Notes under the pieces: model-generated
The model's input: only the letters and a program-made list of their open reading frames with translations
Databases searched by the model: none
What the model was told of the DNA's origin: nothing
Source: Oxalobacter formigenes
GTDB lineage: Bacteria > Pseudomonadota > Gammaproteobacteria > Burkholderiales > Burkholderiaceae_D
Assembly: GCA_023667225.1 (NCBI GenBank)
Contig: JAMPAN010000001.1
Location: 650,733 to 714,732, forward strand
DNA: 64,000 nucleotides
Reading direction: 5' to 3'
Shown: positions 18,619-25,865 of the stretch, piece after piece
How the letters are laid out: each line of letters starts with the position of its first letter
Numbering within the stretch: position 1 is the first letter of the stretch
Position numbers and translations under genes: made by a program

Positions 18619-21456
18619 TCACGCTGTTCTGTTGGCCTGCTTCCTGCCCTTCCCTTTCGCGGAACTTTCGTCTGCGCCTTCACCCTTTTCCGTTGCGGTC
18701 AGAACCTGGTACATCCGCATCAATTCTGCCACACAGCTTGCCTCGGTCGTATTTTTCACATCAAAGCCATACGCCTGCATCACCGCACGGTCATTTGCCT
18801 GATGGGCACAGCGCAACTCCGGCGGCATGGTAAGTTCATCATAAAGGTCAGCCAGGCTGTCATCCGGGTAAAGCGCCCGTGCATCAAGAATGGCCTGTGC
18901 CGTTTCTTCAATTTTCTGCTTTTGTGCTTCAGTGGGAGCCGGCCACGGGAAATTGTTATAAACAATAGTATTGGAATATCGATAACGCATTTCCAATCTG
19001 CCCGCTACTGTCCGCATCCAGGCATTATGGACATTGGAAGTCAGGATACCGAAGTGGTAAAGCGTCGCGTCGGGGATAATTTTTACAAGATTGCTGCAAA
19101 GGACATCGGGAGACATAAATCCCATAGGAACATAACGCCGTCGCTCCGATGAGACTTCAGGCACAACGATATAAGTTCCTGTAGATATATTTGTAAATGC
19201 AAATTCTCGCGGCATATCCGCTAATTTTTGCGTTACTGCCCTGGAGCTGGCTAGGCGTGATTGCCTTACCGCTTCGATACGCTTACAACATTCTGGCATT
19301 TTACGAAGTTCGGTAGGGCTACATTCGCGCAAATAAAGGAAATAGCACGGTATTTTATTGATAAATTCTTTTGCGCCCACCCACGGACGAAAATATTTTT
19401 CCGATGCTGGTTCTTTTTTAATAAATTCATCCTTTTCGGCTTCTGTAAAAGAATAAAATCCTCCATCAATCGGTTGATTTCCCAAACTCATGGGAGGAAC
19501 GTTGCAAAGAGGCTTACTGCGGCTTTCTACAAATATGTCGTCCGCATTGAGTAAATAGCCGTTGATATTATTCGCTTCTTGATAGCGATCGTCCGTGTAT
19601 ATGCGTTTTTTCGCGGCATTCGGTGCGGTACTGAATCCAACGATAACGCAATGGACATGCGCTTTTAGCTTCGTTTCGCTATCCCATCGAAAGGTACGAT
19701 GCGCGAAGTCGATATGCACACCTGCTTCAAAGAGCGGTTTCCAAAGATCGGCAACGGACTCTCCTTGCGTGACAGAGTTTGTCGAAACAAGCGCCGCGCG
19801 AATTATCGTGTTTTGCATGAAATCGGCAGCTTTTTTGTACCAGCAGGAAACATAATCGAGGTTCCCCGCGTTTTTCCAGCCGGTAAAAATGGCATTCAGG
19901 TCGCCTTTTTGTTCCGCGTTCATCATACGCGCGCCCACAAACGGCGGATTGCCCATAATGTAATGAAGCCTGTCTTTCGGCACAACGCTTTCCCAATCCA
20001 TGCGCAAGGCATTGCCCTCGCAGATATTGGCATAAGATTTCAGCGGCAAAAAATCCAGGTCATGCTGGACAATGCTTTCAGTTTCCCGCATCATCTGGCT
20101 TTCGGCAATCCAGAGCGCCGTCCTGGCAACCGTAACAGCAAAGTCGTTAATCTCAATGCCGTAAAATTGCCCAATCGTAACCTTGATCGGGCTGGCAAAA
20201 TCCATAACCTTTTGTCCCCCGCAAAGCAGGCCAATCACTTCATTTTCCAGCCGCCGGATGGAAAGGTAAGTTTCCGTCAGAAAATTGCCCGAACCGCAGG
20301 CAGGGTCTAAAAAAGTGAGTCCCGCCAACTTTTCCTGGAAGGCTTCCAGCCGCCTTTTTCTTGTATTGAAAACACCGGCCGCCTTGATGTCGGCCAGTTC
20401 GGCCCGCAAATCATCCAGGAAAAGCGGGTCTGTCACCTTGTGGATATTTTCAATACTGGTATAGTGCATCCCGCCGGATCGCCGCGTTTGCGGGTTCAGG
20501 GTAGATTCAAACACAGCGCCAAAGATAGTAGGGGATATGCCTGACCAGTCAAAATCCTCACTGGCACGGCTAAGCAGCAAATCTTTTATTGCGTCGGTAA
20601 AGGGCGGGATAGTGAAATCCTCCCCGGCAAAAAGCCCGCCATTCACATAAGGAAAAGCGGCCAGAAGCGGGTTATCGTCTGCAAGATAAGGGTCCCTGTT
20701 TGCCGGCTCGGTATTCAGCACCTTGAATAAATCCGCCAATGCCCGTCGGATGCCGCTGGCCGGAATGGATTGCAGATAATCATGAAACATGAGACGCCTG
20801 CCAAATATGCCGGCATCCTCGGCATACAGGCAAAACACCAGCCGCACGCATAAAGCGTTCAGACTCTTTAACGTATCTTCCGATTCCGGGTCTTTATATT
20901 GCTTCAAAAGCGCGTCATAAAGCACACCGGCAATCTCGCCCGCCTGCAAGGAAATTTCCATTTCCTTTTTGAGGTTTTCATTGCCGGTATCCACAAGAAA
21001 TTTCAGCCGGTAATATTCCTTTTCCAGATCTTTCAACAAAATCACTTCCGGATCGCCGCCGGGACGTTCCATGTCATAGACATGAAATTCCGCAAAATTG
21101 CATATCACAATCCAGCGCGGGCGTTGGGAATAAGGCAGCTCGCTGGCATAGCGCTTGGCTTGCTGAAAAGGGGAAAGCAAAGAACCGTCAGACTGCCTGA
21201 TACCCGCTTTCAGGTTCTTGCCCAGGCTCTTTTGCTCAATCAACACATGCGTGGCAGGAATCATGCCGTCAATAAAACTGGTATGGTCAAGTTTCACCTG
21301 CTCTTCAAAAGTAATGAAGTTGCCCGCATCTTCCACACCCAGCACATCGGAAAGCAAAGTCAGCCAAAAAGTCTGGCTCTGCCCTTTTTCATAGCCCTTG
21401 TCTGCCCAGTCTGCCGCAAATTTTCTGGCGGCAAGACGCTGCTTTGCATCGTTCAT
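18619..21456 (-). CDS. MmeI-type single-chain restriction-modification enzyme (Type IIL/IIG)
   Basis: A 945-residue fused endonuclease, methyltransferase and specificity protein. The N-terminal domain has a PD-(D/E)xK-like site (D63, then E74-Q-K76). A helical spacer follows. The methyltransferase carries motif I DPACGSGNF (about residues 375-383) and motif IV NPPF (about residue 503), which identify N6-adenine gamma-class chemistry. After it come the target-recognition region and the family C-terminal block FPWPAPT...ILDARALYPDDSLADLYD. All parts are open, so it is probably active. Bases 18955-19850, covering the end of the methyltransferase and the recognition region, are markedly AT-rich compared with the rest. 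GAGGG precedes the ATG. No separate restriction or methylase partner is nearby, as expected for this family. Confidence 0.9.
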   Translation of the reverse strand: MNDAKQRLAARKFAADWADKGYEKGQSQTFWLTLLSDVLGVEDAGNFITFEEQVKLDHTSFIDGMIPATHVLIEQKSLGKNLKAGIRQSDGSLLSPFQQAKRYASELPYSQRPRWIVICNFAEFHVYDMERPGGDPEVILLKDLEKEYYRLKFLVDTGNENLKKEMEISLQAGEIAGVLYDALLKQYKDPESEDTLKSLNALCVRLVFCLYAEDAGIFGRRLMFHDYLQSIPASGIRRALADLFKVLNTEPANRDPYLADDNPLLAAFPYVNGGLFAGEDFTIPPFTDAIKDLLLSRASEDFDWSGISPTIFGAVFESTLNPQTRRSGGMHYTSIENIHKVTDPLFLDDLRAELADIKAAGVFNTRKRRLEAFQEKLAGLTFLDPACGSGNFLTETYLSIRRLENEVIGLLCGGQKVMDFASPIKVTIGQFYGIEINDFAVTVARTALWIAESQMMRETESIVQHDLDFLPLKSYANICEGNALRMDWESVVPKDRLHYIMGNPPFVGARMMNAEQKGDLNAIFTGWKNAGNLDYVSCWYKKAADFMQNTIIRAALVSTNSVTQGESVADLWKPLFEAGVHIDFAHRTFRWDSETKLKAHVHCVIVGFSTAPNAAKKRIYTDDRYQEANNINGYLLNADDIFVESRSKPLCNVPPMSLGNQPIDGGFYSFTEAEKDEFIKKEPASEKYFRPWVGAKEFINKIPCYFLYLRECSPTELRKMPECCKRIEAVRQSRLASSRAVTQKLADMPREFAFTNISTGTYIVVPEVSSERRRYVPMGFMSPDVLCSNLVKIIPDATLYHFGILTSNVHNAWMRTVAGRLEMRYRYSNTIVYNNFPWPAPTEAQKQKIEETAQAILDARALYPDDSLADLYDELTMPPELRCAHQANDRAVMQAYGFDVKNTTEASCVAELMRMYQVLTATEKGEGADESSAKGKGRKQANRTA

Positions 21457-21746
21457 CTATCCCTCTTTCATGCCTGAAACAGGCACTACCTTAACACAGC
21501 GCACCCTTGTTGGAACCAGGATACCCTCTGCTGAAAAAAATCATATTCACAGCATATCCTGGAATGCTCCGGACAAAATGGCAAAACAGTCCTTACGGAT
21601 TAAATGCGCCTGCAACCCTGTCCGTGGCAACCATATAAAGACCGCACGGCAGCAACAATTACAATTTCTTCCGGTAAATCAGAAAACAATGGGAATGCTA
21701 TCCTGTCTCCTGTCATGGATTGTCCGGGCTTTCCCCTGCCCAATAT

Positions 21747-21770
21747 GGCCGCCGTCAATATCCGGCATAC
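21747..21770. repeat. 24-base duplicate of tpiA sequence
   Basis: The 24 bases at 21747-21770 are identical to 22721-22744 inside tpiA, in the same orientation. Similarity extends a further 7 bases to the left with two mismatches. An identical 24-mer 1 kb away is unlikely by chance, which suggests a fragment left by an old duplication or rearrangement. Confidence 0.7.
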
Positions 21771-21972
21771 CGGCTGATTCATTCATGAAACAATCAGTAC
21801 CGCTGGCACTTTTGGCACCTGGCATCATCAAGGCTTTTCAGTTACAGGATAAGCGGCCTTTCCCGGCCTTCCTGCCAGGCTGCCAAACAGTCCTTTGCAA
21901 TCAATTCCGTAAAAATGCCGTAATTTTTCCGTGACAGGACAGCGAAAAGGCGGGATTGCAGCGGTTTAATGA

Positions 21973-21997
21973 AGAAAAGGGGGCTGGCTGCCCCCCT
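21973..21997 (-). terminator. Intrinsic terminator after tRNA-Leu
   Basis: On the minus strand, a GGGGG / CCCCC stem with a short loop is followed by TTTTCTTC. It lies about 60 bases past the tRNA 3' end. Confidence 0.75.
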
Positions 21998-22056
21998 GTT
22001 TTCTCTATGAAAAGTGAGAAAAGATGAAAAAAGATACTATTCGCAGAAATGTTCGG

Positions 22057-22141
22057 TGGTGCCGACGGCGAGAATCGAACTCGCACAACTTTCGTTACTA
22101 CCCCCTCAAGATAGCGTGTCTACCAGTTCCACCACGTCGGC
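22057..22141 (-). tRNA. tRNA-Leu (anticodon GAG)
   Basis: A class II (long variable arm) tRNA. The 7-base acceptor stem pairs GCCGACG with CGTCGGC. The anticodon stem CTATC/GGTAG encloses loop TTGAGGG, with GAG at positions 34-36, reading CUU/CUC codons. The T-arm contains GTTCGATTC, and the CCA is encoded (22057-22059). In related genomes this tRNA sits between secG and nuoA; here the nuo side is interrupted by inserted genes. Confidence 0.97.
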
Positions 22142-22151
22142 AAGGATACGA

Positions 22152-22180
22152 ATTATCTCAATATCCGGCTGTTTCTTCAA
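22152..22180 (-). promoter_or_regulatory. Promoter of tRNA-Leu
   Basis: On the minus strand TTGAAG (22175-22180), a 17-base spacer and GATAAT (22152-22157) place the start of transcription about 4 bases before the mature tRNA. It lies in the gap after secG, so the tRNA can be transcribed independently. Confidence 0.6.
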
Positions 22181-22209
22181 GCGCATTTCATAAAAATGAT
22201 CGGCTTCAC

Positions 22210-22590
22210 CTATTTTTTTCCGGCATCATCAGGTACAGAACCAACAGCCCCCGGCACGGCAGCCATCCCGGCTGCCGCCGGTTTCTCCTGTTGTTGTACC
22301 TGAGCCGGCGCAACCGTCATTGTCTCCAGCTGGTCTGTCACCGTGGCTTTCGGCGCAGGGCGATGCCCCAGATAAGCCATCGCCAGCGTTGCCAGAAAAA
22401 AGATCACCGCTGCAACAGCCGTCGAGCGGGAAAGAAAATTGGAAGACCCCGTAGCGCCAAAAAGGCTGCCCGATGCACCTGCGCCAAAAGCAGCGCCCAT
22501 ATCGGCGCCTTTGCCATGCTGCATCAATACAAGACCGATAATAGCCAGCGCAGAAAGAACCTGAACAGCAATAATAATTTTAAACAACAT
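22210..22590 (-). CDS. secG: Protein translocase subunit SecG
   Basis: Auxiliary membrane subunit of the SecYEG channel. The 126-residue protein begins with helix 1 (IIIAVQVLSALAIIGLVLMQ), then the conserved loop GKGADMGAAFGAGASGSLFG, then helix 2. The C-terminal 45 residues are Ala/Pro/Gln-rich, as in other beta-proteobacterial SecG. It is 68 bases downstream of tpiA in the usual order. Confidence 0.96.
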   Translation of the reverse strand: MLFKIIIAVQVLSALAIIGLVLMQHGKGADMGAAFGAGASGSLFGATGSSNFLSRSTAVAAVIFFLATLAMAYLGHRPAPKATVTDQLETMTVAPAQVQQQEKPAAAGMAAVPGAVGSVPDDAGKK

Positions 22591-22658
22591 AATACGTTTC
22601 TTCTTTCCTCTTCAATTCCCGCCGCCCGGCAAAGGAGCACAATTATAAAAAGGAGTAA

Positions 22659-23408
22659 TTATAATACAGCTTTGGCAATTGCCAGAAAATCAGCAGCTTT
22701 CAGGGCTGCCCCGCCAATCAGGCCGCCGTCAATATCCGGCATACTGAGCAATTCGCGCGCATTGGAAGGCCGCATACTGCCGCCATACAAAATCCGTACC
22801 CGGTCGCCGGCTTCCTCGCTTTTTTTGATCAGAATCTTCCTTAGCATGGCATGAACCTCCTGCGCCATTTCCGGCGTAGCAGTCCGGCCCGTACCCACCG
22901 CCCATATCGGTTCATACGCAATAATCAGATCATTGGCTTCTTCCGGCTCCAGCACAGACAAAAAAGCGCCCATCTGCATCTCAATCACATCCCGCGTATG
23001 CCCGGCCTCACGCTCTGCCAATGTTTCCCCGACACAAACAATCGGCGTCAGGCCGGCAGCCATGGCACGCTGCGCCTTGTGCGCAATTTCCTCATCTGTC
23101 TCGCCATGATATTCCCGTCTTTCCGAGTGGCCGACAATAACATACCGGCAGCCAAAATCCTGCAGCATCCTGGCCGACACCTCGCCGGTATAAGCGCCAA
23201 TTGTATGGGAAGAAACATCCTGGGCACCCAGTGCGATGCCGGACTGAATCAGGATTTCGGCACACTGCGCCAGATAACAGGCCGGCACACAAACCGCCAG
23301 ATCACCTTTCGCTTCCATAGCGCCAGCCTTGATGCCGCGCAGCAAACTGCCGTTTGCCACCAGGCTGCCATTCATTTTCCAGTTACCGACAAACAGTTTT
23401 CGACGCAT
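22659..23408 (-). CDS. tpiA: Triosephosphate isomerase
   Basis: Interconverts dihydroxyacetone phosphate and glyceraldehyde 3-phosphate. The 249-residue barrel has the catalytic lysine K11 (NWKMNG), the electrophilic histidine H94 (VGHSERR) and the base E166 ([11 protein letters not shown]), and the phosphate-binding GGSMRPSN and GGLIGGAAL loops near the end. It is followed by secG. Its 3' part has a 24-base twin at 21747-21770. Confidence 0.98.
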   Translation of the reverse strand: MRRKLFVGNWKMNGSLVANGSLLRGIKAGAMEAKGDLAVCVPACYLAQCAEILIQSGIALGAQDVSSHTIGAYTGEVSARMLQDFGCRYVIVGHSERREYHGETDEEIAHKAQRAMAAGLTPIVCVGETLAEREAGHTRDVIEMQMGAFLSVLEPEEANDLIIAYEPIWAVGTGRTATPEMAQEVHAMLRKILIKKSEEAGDRVRILYGGSMRPSNARELLSMPDIDGGLIGGAALKAADFLAIAKAVL

Positions 23409-23485
23409 ACGCTTCCCAGAAATCGCCAGCCGGTTATTTTAGCTTGGCGTGCAAAAAACGGTCAATGACCATTTTTCCCGTCAAA

Positions 23486-24025
23486 TCAATGAACAATGAT
23501 ACTGCGATACTGTCCATCCTCTTCCCCGTCACTATCGCCGTCAAAATCCGGCCCGTGTGCATGCTGGTGCGCCACCTCTTCCGGCGTGGCAGCCCGCACA
23601 GCCACCACATCCAGCGCAAAACGCAAAGCAATACCGGCAAGAGGATGATTGCCATCCAAAATGACCTTGCCGTCCGCAATATCGGTCACAACAAAAATAA
23701 CTGCCTCTTCCTCCTCATCCTCTCCGCTTTCTTCCGGAATCCCTTCAAACTGCATGCCGACTTCCAGGGGAGTCGGAAATTTGTCCCGATCTTCAACCCT
23801 GACAAGAGAAGGATCATATTCGCCAAACGCTTCCCCCGGCTCTACCTGAATCATGGTGGTATAACCGGCCTCCTTGCCGTCTAACGCCCTTTCAATAGCC
23901 GGCAGCGTATTCTCATACCCGCCATGCAAATAAACGATAGGCTCCTGCCCCTCCTCAAGCAGATTGTTTTGCGCATCCGACAATGTATAACGCACAGTAA
24001 CAACCGTATCCTTGGTAATTTTCAT
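23486..24025 (-). CDS. FKBP-type peptidyl-prolyl cis-trans isomerase, SlyD type
   Basis: A 179-residue cytosolic SlyD-like chaperone/isomerase. It has the SlyD N-terminus (TVVTVRYTLSDAQN), the flap LHGGYENTLPAIERALDGKEAG and EPGEAFGEYD, an acidic insert-in-flap region (ESGEDEEEE), then NHPLAGIALRFALDVVAV. The tail is His/Asp-rich (HQHAHGPDFDGDSDGEED), consistent with metal binding but less so than E. coli SlyD. Start at 24025 is set by GGGGAGA just upstream and by homology; an upstream start would add 11 unrelated residues. It lies 77 bases upstream of tpiA. Confidence 0.9.
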   Translation of the reverse strand: MKITKDTVVTVRYTLSDAQNNLLEEGQEPIVYLHGGYENTLPAIERALDGKEAGYTTMIQVEPGEAFGEYDPSLVRVEDRDKFPTPLEVGMQFEGIPEESGEDEEEEAVIFVVTDIADGKVILDGNHPLAGIALRFALDVVAVRAATPEEVAHQHAHGPDFDGDSDGEEDGQYRSIIVH

Positions 24026-24363
24026 GCTGTCTCCCCGGAAAACCCCTTGTTGGCCCATGCCGGGATTATACCTTTTTCACACAATGCCAATATCTTCTCT
24101 TGCCCAGACAGGATTTTACTTTAAACGAATCAAAGAACATCCGCCCTGGATAATTGTCTCTTTTTTGCCATTATTCCCAGGCCTCTTCTCCGCTCTATTC
24201 CCTTTTTTGTTGTAATGTCTCACTTTTTAAACCACAGGTATTAAAAACCGTGAAATCTTGATATACACTTTCCTTGCATAGCAGAAAATTTCACCTGTAC
24301 CAGCCCGTAACATGCCGCAGGTGAACCGGATGCCGGCCTCTAAAGCGAAACATCCGGCTTATC

Positions 24364-24392
24364 TGTTACAAGCGCTAAAAAATAGCTATAAT
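24364..24392 (+). promoter_or_regulatory. Candidate promoter of the LEA-like lipoprotein gene
   Basis: TGTTAC (24364-24369), 17-base spacer, then a perfect TATAAT (24387-24392). Transcription would begin near 24399 and give a leader of about 115 bases. The -10 overlaps an inverted repeat AATAGCT (24381-24387) / AGCTATT (24396-24402), a possible operator. Confidence 0.5.
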
Positions 24393-24398
24393 CACAGC

Positions 24399-24513
24399 TA
24401 TTAGGGTACGTTCGAAAGCACCGGCATAACGGCTGCAGGGGTTCTTCGAAACATCCCTAAGTGGAAGTACTTATTACCGGTAATTTGATTGTTATATCTT
24501 TGAAGGGAAAAAA
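24399..24513 (+). promoter_or_regulatory. Structured 5' leader of the LEA-like lipoprotein gene
   Basis: From the predicted transcript start the RNA can fold as one long hairpin: TTAGGG (24401-24406) with CCCTAA (24455-24460), a symmetric 4-by-4 internal loop, TTCGAA (24411-24416) with TTCGAA (24445-24450), and an inner GCACCG / CGG-C-TGC stem (24418-24436). It is followed by the palindrome at 24473-24484 and AAGGG before the start codon. It resembles no riboswitch class I recognise. The fold is inferred from pairing by eye only. Confidence 0.4.
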
Positions 24514-24963
24514 ATGAAAAAATCGCTCTTGATCGCTGCCCTGGTGGCTGTTGGCGCATTATCTGCTTGCAAATACGGCGAACCGCCGAAACAAGACCAA
24601 ATGCGCAGGGAAGCCCTGAAACTGGAAAAAGAAGGCAAGCTGGAAGAAGCAGCCGCCCTGAAGAAACAAGCTGCTGAAATTGACTCTGCCGAAGCTGCCG
24701 CCAAAGCTGCCGGCGAAGCTGCCAAGAAAAATGAAGCTGAAGCTGCCAAAGCCGCTGCTGATGCAAAAGGCGATGCTGCCAAAGCTGCTGATGCTGCCAA
24801 AGCTGAAGTAAAAGACGCCGCTGCTGATGCCAAAGCTGAAGCAAAAGACGCTGCCGCTGATGCAAAAGCTGAAGTAAAAGACGCAGCAAAAGAAGTCAAA
24901 GCTGACGCAAAAGAAGCTGTTGCCGACGCCAAAGCTGAAGTAAAAGACGCTGCCAAGAAGTAA
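24514..24963 (+). CDS. Lipoprotein with LEA-like 11-residue Ala/Lys/Glu repeats
   Basis: A 149-residue protein with a lipoprotein signal peptide (lipobox LSAC, C19). Residues 20-60 form a charged helix. From about residue 60 to the end it is Ala/Lys/Glu/Asp only. Residues 95-149 are five contiguous 11-residue repeats of the form AKAEVKDAAAD. The 11-residue period with small, charged residues matches group 3 LEA (late embryogenesis abundant) proteins, which protect other macromolecules in dry or osmotic stress. A periplasmic protective or envelope-spacer role is inference. AAGGG lies just upstream and a strong terminator follows. The single gene has its own promoter. Confidence 0.85.
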   Translation: MKKSLLIAALVAVGALSACKYGEPPKQDQMRREALKLEKEGKLEEAAALKKQAAEIDSAEAAAKAAGEAAKKNEAEAAKAAADAKGDAAKAADAAKAEVKDAAADAKAEAKDAAADAKAEVKDAAKEVKADAKEAVADAKAEVKDAAKK

Positions 24964-24983
24964 TACAGCAATAACAGGTAGTG

Positions 24984-25015
24984 CAAAAAAAGCCGGCCAA
25001 AGCGCCGGCTTTTTT
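24984..25015. terminator. Bidirectional intrinsic terminator
   Basis: GCCGGC (24992-24997) / GCCGGC (25004-25009) with a 6-base loop, flanked by A7 on the left and T6 on the right. It can end the lipoprotein transcript on the plus strand and the dapA-bamC-MBL transcript on the minus strand. Confidence 0.9.
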
Positions 25016-25044
25016 GTATTTCAGGAAAACAGATAACAAAAATA

Positions 25045-25851
25045 TCAGGCAATCTCCAGCCAGCCAAACCCTTCATCCTGGCTGGCGACAATCACTTCCG
25101 CACCGCTTTTTTCAGCAGCCTTCTCAAGCCGGTTTTTAACCAAAACCGGACAATTATTCTGCTGGCTCAAATGGGCACCAATAATTTTCTTTAACCGTCC
25201 CTTGCCCAGCCCCTCAATAAAACAGGCAGCCTCCTCATTGGACAAATGTCCATACACGCTGCTTATCCGCTTTTTCAGAAAAGGCGGATAAGGCGAAGCC
25301 TCCAGCATCCCGGCATCATGGTTGCACTCTATCATCAGGGCATCGCAGCCATTAAGCGACATCTCCAGATAAGACGTCACCTGCCCGGCATCCGTCAAAA
25401 CCCCCAGGCGGGCATTGCCATCCGTTACATGAAACTGCAAAGGTTCACGCGCATCATGCGGCACAGTAAACGCTGTAAACTCCAGATCCCCGATAGCCAG
25501 CCTGTCGCCATCCTGGCAGAAACAGATATCCACATCGACATTCTTCCGGCCAAGCGCATAAAACGTACCGTAGCTCATCCACACAGGCAAATGATGCCGC
25601 AAGGCAAACTGGAAAACACTGCCAGAGTGATCATGGTGCTCATGGGTAATAACAATGGCTGAAAGCGCGGAAGGCGCCATTTCTGCACGCGCCATCCGGC
25701 GCTCTATTTCCCGCACGCCGAAGCCGCAATCCAGCATCACATTGGTTGCCGTCACGCCGTCAGAAGCAGAAACAAGCAAGGCATTTCCCTTGCTGCCGCT
25801 GCCCAGACTGGCAACTTTCAGGCGCTTGCCCGGAACACGAACAGACATCAC
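25045..25851 (-). CDS. MBL-fold metal-dependent hydrolase (YycJ/VicX-like)
   Basis: A 268-residue metallo-beta-lactamase-fold protein. The metal site HEHHDH is at residues 70-75, with additional ligands in HDAREP, DAGQ and a late GAHLSQQNN histidine. Overall it resembles the YycJ/VicX branch of single-domain hydrolases, some of which are nucleases; the substrate here is unknown. It follows bamC by 14 bases and ends the dapA-bamC-MBL operon, an arrangement common in Burkholderiales. Confidence 0.88.
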   Translation of the reverse strand: MMSVRVPGKRLKVASLGSGSKGNALLVSASDGVTATNVMLDCGFGVREIERRMARAEMAPSALSAIVITHEHHDHSGSVFQFALRHHLPVWMSYGTFYALGRKNVDVDICFCQDGDRLAIGDLEFTAFTVPHDAREPLQFHVTDGNARLGVLTDAGQVTSYLEMSLNGCDALMIECNHDAGMLEASPYPPFLKKRISSVYGHLSNEEAACFIEGLGKGRLKKIIGAHLSQQNNCPVLVKNRLEKAAEKSGAEVIVASQDEGFGWLEIA

Positions 25852-25865
25852 TCCGTCTTTACAGG

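Larger units (their letters stand above)
21457..22056. other. 600-base intergenic region between the MmeI-type gene and tRNA-Leu
   Basis: No supported gene. It holds the tRNA-Leu terminator (21973-21997) and a 24-base exact copy (21747-21770) of part of tpiA (22721-22744). Read on the minus strand, a 34-codon frame starting near 21786 contains the same MPDIDGG peptide as TpiA, then diverges. A plus-strand frame of 178 codons (21398-21934) overlaps the MmeI-type gene and has no recognisable motif. This looks like decayed sequence at an insertion boundary. Confidence 0.5.
24026..24513. other. 488-base divergent intergenic region with nested inverted repeats
   Basis: No gene is supported. The region holds two adjacent inverted repeats (TTCACCTG 24290-24297 / CAGGTGAA 24318-24325, and CCGGATG 24326-24332 / CATCCGG 24351-24357), a promoter candidate (24364-24392), and a structured leader (24399-24513) for the gene at 24514. 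A 12-base perfect palindrome ATTACCGGTAAT lies at 24473-24484. The left half (24026-24260) shows nothing beyond AT-rich promoter-like sequence. Confidence 0.55.

Noticed and set aside
21398-21934. Plus-strand open frame of 178 codons overlapping the start of the MmeI-type gene
   Set aside because: No signal, motif or ribosome site; the tpiA-like 24-mer in it is read on the wrong strand.
16679-22141. Possible duplicate of the tRNA-Leu 3' end near nuoA, as expected for an integrase-mediated island
   Set aside because: No match of useful length was seen in 16679-17019, and no integrase or excisionase is encoded.
24492-25091. Minus-strand open frame through the lipoprotein repeats, coding for Ser/Ala/Phe repeats
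   Set aside because: The repeats are periodic in DNA, so several frames stay open. Only the plus-strand frame has a signal peptide, ribosome site, promoter and terminator.
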